The notes under the pieces are model-generated. The model made no database searches. It saw nothing but the letters and a program-made list of their open reading frames with translations, and was not told where the DNA came from. DNA of 5,127 nt from Pseudomonadota bacterium. GTDB lineage: Bacteria; Pseudomonadota; Gammaproteobacteria; Burkholderiales; Burkholderiaceae_B. Within the stretch, counting starts at the first letter, position 1. Each line of letters begins with the position of its first letter. The DNA lies in contig JAJYRX010000112.1 of assembly GCA_021793875.1 (NCBI GenBank), forward strand, positions 1 through 5,127, given 5' to 3'. The position numbers and the translations under genes are program-made. Below are positions 1 through 5,127 of this stretch, one piece after another.

Positions 1-505
1 GTTTATCTTCATTTATGTTAGGTACTCCACAAATAGCTATGCGAATCGAAAACAAAAGCATTTGTAGGAACCCAAACCATAAGGCTATAGCTAGAATTAT
101 TTTTGCCCACCAAATTGGAAACTCAACAAACCCCCACCTGAATTCTTTTATAAGAAAAGACTTTATGGCGTCCTCAGATGAAGGAATGGCTAGCAACAAA
201 AGTAGCAAGGCGGCCATGGACCATGCGATGGTCTCTGTGAACCTTCTTGTGCTATCTGACCACTTCTGGGTAAGCATAGTTACTCTGATGTGAGATCCGT
301 CACGCTGTGCCCATCCTAAGCCTAGAAAAACCAATAACACCATACTGGTTTCAGCCATTTCAAATACGCCAGAAATGGACCTTCCATAAACAGCTCGCAC
401 CGTTACATCTATGGTGGTTCCTATCATTAAAAAGCCCATGCACAACATTGAAACAGCTCCGAATATATCGGATATTTTGTTGAACAACTTTTCCAGGTTT
501 GACAT
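1..505 (-). CDS. TRAP transporter small permease subunit, DctQ family (partial, C-terminus beyond left edge)
   Basis: An open frame of 168 codons without a stop runs off the left edge. It encodes the small membrane subunit of a tripartite ATP-independent periplasmic transporter, which works with the large DctM subunit to drive ion-coupled uptake of an organic acid delivered by the binding protein. Visible hydrophobic segments lie at about residues 14-36, 51-67, 91-108 and 129-158, matching the four-helix plan of DctQ. The stretch RAVYGRSISGVFEMAET (37-53) followed by FLGLGWAQRDGSHIRV (60-75) is the family signature, including the G-x-H-x-R/V turn after helix 2. The usual family length is about 160-180 residues, so little is missing. 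The ATG at 505 is chosen because the protein then begins like other DctQ proteins; no Shine-Dalgarno sequence precedes it. An in-frame ATG at 541 would add 12 residues but also lacks one. It follows the binding-protein gene by 49 nt, and DctM is expected next, outside the window. Confidence 0.9.
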   Translation of the reverse strand, partial: MSNLEKLFNKISDIFGAVSMLCMGFLMIGTTIDVTVRAVYGRSISGVFEMAETSMVLLVFLGLGWAQRDGSHIRVTMLTQKWSDSTRRFTETIAWSMAALLLLLLAIPSSEDAIKSFLIKEFRWGFVEFPIWWAKIILAIALWFGFLQMLLFSIRIAICGVPNINEDK

Positions 506-517
506 AGCATTACAGCA

Positions 518-533
518 GCCGGTGCTATCCGGC
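518..533 (-). other. Small GC-rich stem-loop between the TRAP binding-protein and DctQ genes
   Basis: A perfect 5-bp inverted repeat, GCCGG and CCGGC, encloses a 6-nt loop in the 49-nt gap between the two TRAP genes. It stands out as a GC island in an AT-rich spacer. No T-run follows, so it is not a typical intrinsic terminator. It could protect the 3' end of the binding-protein message or reduce translation of the permease subunit, since binding proteins are needed in excess over permeases. That role is inference; the stem is short and may be chance. Confidence 0.3.
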
Positions 534-554
534 CGCCCCATTTAATATTTATAT

Positions 555-1646
555 TTAAGACTCAAGAGCTATCTCTTCCGGACGTAATAGTGTTCCTTGA
601 GGATCATATTTTTCTATAGCTTCATTAATAAGATTCTGCATAGCTTCGCCATCTATATTGTTGGGCTTGGCAACAGTTTCTATCCAGTGATTTATCTCAT
701 CGGGCTGTACTATATTTTTTGCCTTCTGCTTTTGTTCATCAGACCAAATATTAAACTTAACACCCTCTGACTCAGCTTTTTCTACATATTCAGCCAACAC
801 CTTAGTCATTATTTCAGAGTACTGTGTAGCGTATATCTCTTGCTGAAGCTCGTTGCACACAACCTTAATTTCTTCTGGTAAAGAGTTCCATACATCAACG
901 TTAATTACCACTGCTGATGGGGCATGTGGACCGTCACCCATATCAGTAAAATGTGGTGCAATTTCATGAAGCTTGTATGAAACTGCTGTAATAAAGTCAA
1001 ACCCATATACACCATCTAGAACGCCACGCTCCAGAGCTGTATATACTTCTGGCGCAGCCATTGGAACACCAGTCCCGCCCAAACGCTCTATGACATCATT
1101 AGCAACACCATAGCCACGAATTTTTAGACCTTTGAGATCTTCCGGTGAGTTAACTTCTTTGCGCGTTATCATGGGCGCATAGTTCCAGTTAGTCCAGTAC
1201 AGAACCTTAGCTTTATGACGCTTCTCCCATTCATCACGCAATGGCTCAAAATTACTATAAACCTCTTGGCAAACCTTAAGCAAAGAGTCAGCCCTTGTCA
1301 TATTGAAGTACCACTCAAGACCACGGGTAACCGGTAGGTCTGACTGGTAATATCCTGGTGATATAAGGCTCATATCTATAGTACGGTCACTAACCGCAGA
1401 CAAATGCTCACCCACCTTATTCAGAGATGCTGCCCAGTAGCGTGCTACTTGCACCTCACCATCGGTACGCTTTTCTAATTCATCAAGAAACCAACGGTCT
1501 ATCCACGATGGCCCTGCTGTTTCTGTAACATAGCTCTCGAACTTCATTTTTACTTTAGACTTGGCAAAAACCGGAGCGACAAGCCCACCAAAGGCTCCAG
1601 CACCGGCAACAAGTCCTGCTGCTTGTATAAATTGACGTCGTTTCAT
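555..1646 (-). CDS. TRAP transporter solute-binding protein, DctP family, with Tat-type signal peptide
   Basis: This 363-residue protein is the periplasmic receptor that captures an organic acid, usually a carboxylate, and hands it to the DctQM permease. Its N-terminus MKRRQFIQAAG has the twin arginines at 3-4 with F at 6, followed by a weakly hydrophobic Ala/Gly-rich core and a V-F-A cleavage site after residue 28, as in Tat-exported proteins. The mature part shows DctP features: SPEDLKGLKIRG (167-178), with the Arg at 177 in the position of the conserved substrate-carboxylate arginine, and VYTALERGVLDGVYG (201-215), the helix and strand that follow it in this family. The length is normal. 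The ATG at 1646 is chosen because GGAGGAG lies about 6-7 nt upstream and the signal peptide starts there; the frame stays open 55 codons further but that part overlaps the ligase gene and looks non-native. It lies 40 nt after the ligase gene. The ligand is not identifiable from sequence alone. Confidence 0.93.
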   Translation of the reverse strand: MKRRQFIQAAGLVAGAGAFGGLVAPVFAKSKVKMKFESYVTETAGPSWIDRWFLDELEKRTDGEVQVARYWAASLNKVGEHLSAVSDRTIDMSLISPGYYQSDLPVTRGLEWYFNMTRADSLLKVCQEVYSNFEPLRDEWEKRHKAKVLYWTNWNYAPMITRKEVNSPEDLKGLKIRGYGVANDVIERLGGTGVPMAAPEVYTALERGVLDGVYGFDFITAVSYKLHEIAPHFTDMGDGPHAPSAVVINVDVWNSLPEEIKVVCNELQQEIYATQYSEIMTKVLAEYVEKAESEGVKFNIWSDEQKQKAKNIVQPDEINHWIETVAKPNNIDGEAMQNLINEAIEKYDPQGTLLRPEEIALES

Positions 1647-1652
1647 TTTGAC

Positions 1653-1660
1653 TCTCCTCC
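1653..1660 (-). promoter_or_regulatory. Ribosome binding site fixing the start of the TRAP binding-protein gene
   Basis: On the minus strand this reads GGAGGAGA, a strong Shine-Dalgarno sequence six nucleotides before the ATG at 1646. It decides the start against longer in-frame candidates at 1811 and at other upstream codons, which fall inside the ligase gene. A strong site here fits the need for much binding protein. Confidence 0.85.
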
Positions 1661-1686
1661 GATCAACAACACATGAAAAGCAGTGA

Positions 1687-3207
1687 TTATCCGAACTGTT
1701 GACGTAGTTCAGTTTTAAGAACCTTGCCATAGCTGTTTTTAGGAAGCTCACTGACAAAAATATATTTTCTGGGTCGCTTAAAAGCAGCGACTTGACTCTT
1801 ACACCACTCATCTAGAGTTTCATGACTAGGTTTTTTCCCTTCAACAGGCACCACAATAGCTACTACGGTTTCACCCCAGTCCTTATCCTCTACACCAATA
1901 ACTGACACTTCAAAAACGTCCTCGTGTGCTATAAGCACCTCTTCAATCTCACGTGGATATATGTTTGACCCACCTGAAATAATTACATCTTTGGAACGGT
2001 CAGTTAACGTAAGAAAACCTTCTTCATCAACGAAGCCGATATCGCCTGTACGTAGCCAACCATCGACTAGTGTTTCCTTGGTAGCCTCTTCATTACGCCA
2101 ATACCCCATCATCACCGAAGGACCTCGAACCATGATTTCACCATCGGTACCAGTTGGCTGTTCTATAAAATCACTATTTGTTATGCGAATCTCTATGCAA
2201 CTTTGTGCATATCCAACTGACGCAAGACGCGCTTGCCAACGAGGATTACTACTATCGCTAATAACGGACTTAGGAATGGCAGTTATAGTCATGGGGCTTT
2301 CACCTTGACCATAAATTTGTGCAAACCTCGTACCCATTACGCTAATGGCATCTTGAAAGTCGGATGCGTACATTGGCGCACCACCGAGAACTATAGTTTT
2401 TATTCCATCACTACATACATTATGTTCCCTAGCATAGGCAACCATACGCTTAACCATGGTTGGGGCTGCAAATAACGTAGCATGTTGCAAAATGTCAGCA
2501 ATATCAAATATTTCGTGACTGTTGAATCCGCGCGACTCGGGCACAACATGCCGGGCGCCGACTCTTACAAACATAAAGTTGTATAAACCCGCACCATGCG
2601 ACATTGGTGCCGCGTATATTTTGGCCTCGTTACCCTCAACGGTATCTACATCTAGGGGGTAGCATAGAGTCATGGCCATAAGATTTGCATGGCTTAGCAT
2701 TACACCTTTTGGGCGTCCAGTGGTACCAGATGTATAAAATAACCATGCCAGGCTATTGGGCAGCAAGCTTACTGGACATGTTATTTGTCGCTGCTTGCTT
2801 GCCGCAGAAATTTCCTGTGCTGCTATGTTGACGGTTTCTTCCAAACAACTGTCAGGCAAGTTCTGCTTTTTGAAAGTATTACCATTATCAGTAAAAACCA
2901 AACTGGCTTGTGCGTTATCTAGTATCCATGCTGCTTCGTTTATATGCAGCTTACTGTTTATGGGAACAACAGTTGCCCCAACCCACCAGGCCGCATACAT
3001 AACAACCAAATACTCTACGCGGTTTGCCATATAAATGGCTATACGATCTTCAGAGCTTATACCGTACTGATCTACCAGCCTTTTACTTAGAGTAGCCGCA
3101 CTCTGTGCAAACTCATAATAGTTTGCAACTGGTTTTACCCCACTGTACAAAGCAGGGGCATCAGGACAACGCAAAGCAGTTGAATAAAGCCATTGTGCAA
3201 CATTCAT
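1687..3207 (-). CDS. AMP-dependent acyl-CoA ligase (ANL superfamily, substrate unknown)
   Basis: This 506-residue cytoplasmic enzyme should activate a carboxylic acid with ATP to an acyl-AMP and then form the CoA thioester. The ANL core motifs appear in order: the phosphate-binding loop YTSGTTGRPKGVMLS (158-172), YGQGES (299-304) at the A5 position, GWLRTGD (383-389) with the ATP-ribose-binding Asp 389, the hinge region DRSKDVIISGG (403-413), and PKNSYGKVLK (489-498) with Lys 495 as the adenylation lysine. The length is typical for medium-chain or aromatic acid ligases. The A5 motif has Gly where most relatives have Thr (YGxTE). The ATG at 3207 lies 5 nt after the thiolase stop; its only Shine-Dalgarno-like bases (GAGGCGGGG) are the last codons of the thiolase gene, which suggests translational coupling. 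Sitting between a thiolase and an organic-acid transporter, it probably activates the imported acid. Specificity (aliphatic, aromatic or other) cannot be decided here. Confidence 0.92.
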   Translation of the reverse strand: MNVAQWLYSTALRCPDAPALYSGVKPVANYYEFAQSAATLSKRLVDQYGISSEDRIAIYMANRVEYLVVMYAAWWVGATVVPINSKLHINEAAWILDNAQASLVFTDNGNTFKKQNLPDSCLEETVNIAAQEISAASKQRQITCPVSLLPNSLAWLFYTSGTTGRPKGVMLSHANLMAMTLCYPLDVDTVEGNEAKIYAAPMSHGAGLYNFMFVRVGARHVVPESRGFNSHEIFDIADILQHATLFAAPTMVKRMVAYAREHNVCSDGIKTIVLGGAPMYASDFQDAISVMGTRFAQIYGQGESPMTITAIPKSVISDSSNPRWQARLASVGYAQSCIEIRITNSDFIEQPTGTDGEIMVRGPSVMMGYWRNEEATKETLVDGWLRTGDIGFVDEEGFLTLTDRSKDVIISGGSNIYPREIEEVLIAHEDVFEVSVIGVEDKDWGETVVAIVVPVEGKKPSHETLDEWCKSQVAAFKRPRKYIFVSELPKNSYGKVLKTELRQQFG

Positions 3208-3212
3208 AACAA

Positions 3213-4385
3213 TTATCGCCCCGCCTCTAGAACAGTGGCATAATTAGCAACGGCCGAACCACCCATATTAAATATAAGCGCATAGTCAGCTTTATTTAGC
3301 TGCATATCTCCGGCCTGCCCTGTAAGTTGCCTATAAGATATTGCATGCATAGATACACCAGTAGCACCTACAGGATGACCTTTTGCCTTAAGACCACCAG
3401 ATACGTTTACCGGTAGGCTGCCAGCACGCGTAACAGTGCCGTCTTCTATTGCTCGCGCGCCTTCTCCTTTAGGCGCAAGACCCATAGCTTCGTATATTAA
3501 AAGCTCGGCAATTGTAAAGCAGTCGTGAACCTCGGCAAAGCTAATATCGTTAAGGCTAACATTTGCATTTTCCATAGCCCTAGAAATAGCAATTTTCGGG
3601 CCTTCAAAGCTAATGAAGTCACGGTTTGCCATAGGCAACATATCGCTAACATGGCAACGACCCTTAATAGATACATGATGTTTAAAATTACCTGCTACTT
3701 TAGAGTTCACCAATATAATTGCAGCAGCACCGTCTGAAATAAGTGAACAATCTGATAGTCGGAGTGGATTGGCTATTACCGGGTTTTTATCAGATACCGT
3801 ATTGCAGAACTCAAAATCCATTTCCCGATGCATTTGGGCCAATGGGTTCAGCATGGCATTAGAATGATTCTTGGACGCAATACGTGCCATTGCGCTCATG
3901 GGGCTACTGTACCGCTGCTCGTATTGTGCAGCAGCTAGACCAAACAACTGAGGAAAGCTAAGAGCCGCCTCATTAGGGTCGTTCTGATAGCCAGCACCAG
4001 CAAGTGCCTTGGTTACTTCTGCTGTGGTACGCGAGGTCATTTTTTCTGCTCCTACCACTAGTACCACATCTGCCTCACCAGACGATATTGCATTAATTGC
4101 AGAAAATATTGCAGCAGAACCTGATGCACAAGCGTTTTCGCATCGCGTAGCTGGTTTAAAGCGCAAATCGGGCGATACCTGATGTATTAGAGATGAAGCA
4201 AAACCATCACTAACCAGACCAGAATTGAAATGACCAAGATAAACAGCATCGATCTGAGCTGGCTCTATACCTGCTTCAGAAATTGCTTCCTGGGATGCCT
4301 GCACTATAAGGTCTTCCAATGTTAGTGCATCTAAACGACCAAACTTGGTATGACCACTGCCAACTATAGACACTTTGTTTGTCAT
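3213..4385 (-). CDS. Thiolase, SCP2/nondecarboxylating type (acetyl-CoA acetyltransferase-like)
   Basis: This 390-residue protein belongs to the thiolase superfamily, in the SCP2-thiolase-like branch. Such enzymes cleave 3-ketoacyl-CoA with free CoA, or run the reverse condensation. The catalytic residues are all present: the nucleophile Cys 86 in ENACASGSAAI (83-93), His 288 in EVHDCFT (285-291), and His 337 in the GHPVGATG block (336-343). The C-terminal NMGGSAVANYATVLE (373-387) is also typical. The intact Cys and both His argue for a true thiolase rather than a steroid side-chain aldolase of the Ltp2 kind, which departs at these positions. The start at 4385 is chosen because GGAGG lies 5 nt upstream; an ATG four codons earlier overlaps that Shine-Dalgarno sequence and has none of its own. 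It is the first gene of the leftward block. Many relatives are paired with a small DUF35 OB-fold/zinc-ribbon protein; none is encoded in this window. Confidence 0.92.
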   Translation of the reverse strand: MTNKVSIVGSGHTKFGRLDALTLEDLIVQASQEAISEAGIEPAQIDAVYLGHFNSGLVSDGFASSLIHQVSPDLRFKPATRCENACASGSAAIFSAINAISSGEADVVLVVGAEKMTSRTTAEVTKALAGAGYQNDPNEAALSFPQLFGLAAAQYEQRYSSPMSAMARIASKNHSNAMLNPLAQMHREMDFEFCNTVSDKNPVIANPLRLSDCSLISDGAAAIILVNSKVAGNFKHHVSIKGRCHVSDMLPMANRDFISFEGPKIAISRAMENANVSLNDISFAEVHDCFTIAELLIYEAMGLAPKGEGARAIEDGTVTRAGSLPVNVSGGLKAKGHPVGATGVSMHAISYRQLTGQAGDMQLNKADYALIFNMGGSAVANYATVLEAGR

Positions 4386-4390
4386 AACTG

Positions 4391-4395
4391 CCTCC
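4391..4395 (-). promoter_or_regulatory. Ribosome binding site of the thiolase gene
   Basis: The minus strand reads GGAGG with a 5-nt spacer to the ATG at 4385. This sets the thiolase start at 4385 rather than at the ATG at 4397, whose last base already belongs to this site and which is preceded only by A/T-rich sequence. Confidence 0.8.
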
Positions 4396-4424
4396 ATATT
4401 ATTTTTCTATAGTGAACCAGCTAC

Positions 4425-4453
4425 CTACGTATGTCTATACGCGCAACTACGTA
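4425..4453. repeat. Paired CTACGTA repeats, candidate operator
   Basis: CTACGTA occurs at 4425-4431 and again at 4447-4453. Each contains the palindrome TACGTA, and the two copies are 22 bp apart, about two helical turns, so a protein could contact both on one face of the DNA. If the candidate leftward -10 at 4406-4411 is right, the midpoint of the pair lies near position -40, where LuxR-type activators often bind. That the neighbouring PAS-LuxR protein binds here is inference. Confidence 0.4.
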
Positions 4454-4468
4454 CATAACTTAGTAGTT
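4445..4468. repeat. AACTAC-N12-GTAGTT inverted repeat
   Basis: A perfect 6-bp dyad, AACTAC (4445-4450) and GTAGTT (4463-4468), is separated by 12 bp and shares its left arm with the second CTACGTA repeat. Its inner 20 bp, CTAC-N12-GTAG (4447-4466), has the size of a LuxR-family box but only the outer bases match. It may be a regulator dimer site or chance. Confidence 0.3.
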
Positions 4469-4525
4469 TTTCGTATATCATACTGTTAATAGCACGTTTT
4501 TTAAGTTGTAAGGGTCGATTTTAAA

Positions 4526-4531
4526 AGGAGG
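4526..4531 (+). promoter_or_regulatory. Strong ribosome binding site supporting a TTG start
   Basis: AGGAGG, within AAAAGGAGGATCA, is close to a full complement of the 16S rRNA 3' end and lies 6 nt before the TTG at 4538. No in-frame ATG or GTG exists at a comparable distance, so this site decides the non-ATG start of the regulator. Confidence 0.85.
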
Positions 4532-4537
4532 ATCATT

Positions 4538-5116
4538 TTGAAGGGCAACATAAAAAGTCTAATCGATACAGAACTACAACTAGATAAAATTGCTTTTATA
4601 GAATCACCCGCGCCTTTGGTAGTGACTAGTCAACGATATATTCTGCGCTGCAGCAAATCATTTGCGGATCTATTTGGATATAAGGAAGAAGAGCTTGAAG
4701 GAGAGCTTATATTAAAGCTTTACCCAAATAGTGCCGATTATTACGCTATTGGCCAACGCTGCCTTAAGGCCATGGAAAGCAACACAATATACGAAGACGA
4801 GCGGTTTATGCAGCACCGCAACAAGCAAATATTTTGGGCACGTGCACGCGGAGTAACTTTAACTCCCAATGATCCATTTGAGTTCATGGTATGGAGTTTT
4901 GAACGTATAAGACACCACGATACCCGCGTGGTAAAGCTTACACCTCGTGAACGTGAAATAGCTGGCTATATAGTTAATGGTTTAACATGCAAAGAAACAG
5001 CTCAGATTCTGGATATTTCACACCGTACCGTTGAAGTTCATAGAGCTAGACTAATGAAAAAGCTAGAAGCTAAAAACACTGCAGAACTAGTATCTAAAAT
5101 AGTACAGGTAGTATAA
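4538..5116 (+). CDS. PAS-LuxR transcriptional regulator (PAS domain plus NarL/FixJ-type HTH)
   Basis: This 192-residue cytoplasmic protein has two parts. Residues about 15-125 look like a PAS sensor: a first strand at LVVTSQRYILRCSKSFADLFGY (27-48), the EEELEG helix (50-55), and terminal strands around KQIFWARARGVTL (96-108) and FEFMVWSFERI (114-124). Residues 133-190 form a LuxR-type DNA-binding domain with LTPREREIAGYIVNGLT (134-150), KETAQILDISHRTVEVH (152-168) as the helix-turn-helix, and LMKKLEAKNTAELV (172-185). There is no phosphoacceptor receiver domain and no membrane segment, so the signal is probably sensed directly by the PAS fold or passed by a partner. The TTG start is chosen for its excellent Shine-Dalgarno sequence. 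Divergent placement suggests it controls the thiolase-ligase-TRAP operon, probably as an activator responding to the substrate or its CoA ester; ligand and sign of control are inference. No terminator is visible in the 11 bases after its stop. Confidence 0.9.
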   Translation: MKGNIKSLIDTELQLDKIAFIESPAPLVVTSQRYILRCSKSFADLFGYKEEELEGELILKLYPNSADYYAIGQRCLKAMESNTIYEDERFMQHRNKQIFWARARGVTLTPNDPFEFMVWSFERIRHHDTRVVKLTPREREIAGYIVNGLTCKETAQILDISHRTVEVHRARLMKKLEAKNTAELVSKIVQVV

Positions 5117-5127
5117 ATCTTGGCTCT

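Larger units (their letters stand above)
4386..4537. promoter_or_regulatory. Divergent control region between thiolase operon and PAS-LuxR gene
   Basis: This 152-bp spacer must carry promoters for both directions. For the leftward operon, TATAGA on the minus strand (4406-4411) is a possible -10 element with no good -35, as at activator-dependent promoters. For the regulator, TATCAT (4476-4481) on the plus strand is a weak -10 candidate, again without a recognisable -35. The promoter guesses are by eye and weak; the presence of regulatory DNA is the safe inference from the divergent gene arrangement. Confidence 0.45.

Noticed and set aside
15..293. Plus-strand open frame of 92 codons at the left end
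   Set aside because: It is the antisense shadow of the DctQ gene, whose minus-strand frame shows clear family motifs and membrane helices.
518..533. Intrinsic terminator after the TRAP binding-protein gene
   Set aside because: The stem is only 5 bp and no T-run follows on the transcribed strand; the next TRAP gene continues in the same direction.
1647..1811. A 55-codon N-terminal extension of the TRAP binding protein that overlaps the 3' end of the ligase gene
   Set aside because: The strong Shine-Dalgarno sequence and Tat signal place the start at 1646, and the extension has no family resemblance and lies in another frame of a real gene.
1961..3034. Three plus-strand open frames of 80-115 codons opposite the ligase gene
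   Set aside because: They are antisense to a well-supported enzyme gene, have no recognisable motifs and lack convincing ribosome sites.
3525..3737. Plus-strand open frame of 70 codons opposite the thiolase gene
   Set aside because: It is antisense to the thiolase catalytic region and shows no independent support.
4386..4397. Thiolase start four codons upstream at the ATG at 4397
   Set aside because: That ATG overlaps the GGAGG site that serves the ATG at 4385 and has no ribosome site of its own.

Overview
The window looks like a piece of a bacterial chromosome from a moderately AT-rich Gram-negative. A periplasmic TRAP transport system and a twin-arginine export signal point to a proteobacterium, perhaps an aquatic one; the taxonomic guess is an inference and weak. 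Ile codon ATA and Leu codon CTA are used often in all the genes, so base and codon use look uniform and nothing suggests recent insertion of one part.

Layout. Four genes run leftward (minus strand) as one tight block: an SCP2-type thiolase (4385-3213), an AMP-dependent acyl-CoA ligase (3207-1687, 5 nt after the thiolase), a TRAP solute-binding protein with a Tat-type signal (1646-555, 40 nt after the ligase), and a TRAP small permease subunit (505 to the left edge, 49 nt after the binding protein). The permease subunit is cut by the left edge; the large DctM permease would be expected just beyond it. Divergently on the plus strand (4538-5116) lies a small PAS-LuxR (PAS plus NarL/FixJ-type helix-turn-helix) regulator that begins at a TTG codon behind a near-perfect Shine-Dalgarno sequence. 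The 152-bp space between the divergent genes holds two CTACGTA repeats 22 bp apart and a CTAC...GTAG dyad, which are candidate operator elements.

How the parts fit. The transporter would take up an organic acid, the ligase would convert it to its CoA thioester at the cost of ATP, and the thiolase would cleave a 3-ketoacyl-CoA (or condense two acyl-CoAs). The PAS-LuxR protein is the obvious local regulator. No dehydrogenase or hydratase is present in the window, so either the substrate is already a 3-keto acid or the remaining steps are encoded elsewhere. The substrate cannot be read from the sequence. No RNA genes, CRISPR arrays, insertion sequences or convincing terminators were seen. There is no gene-free stretch longer than 300 bases.
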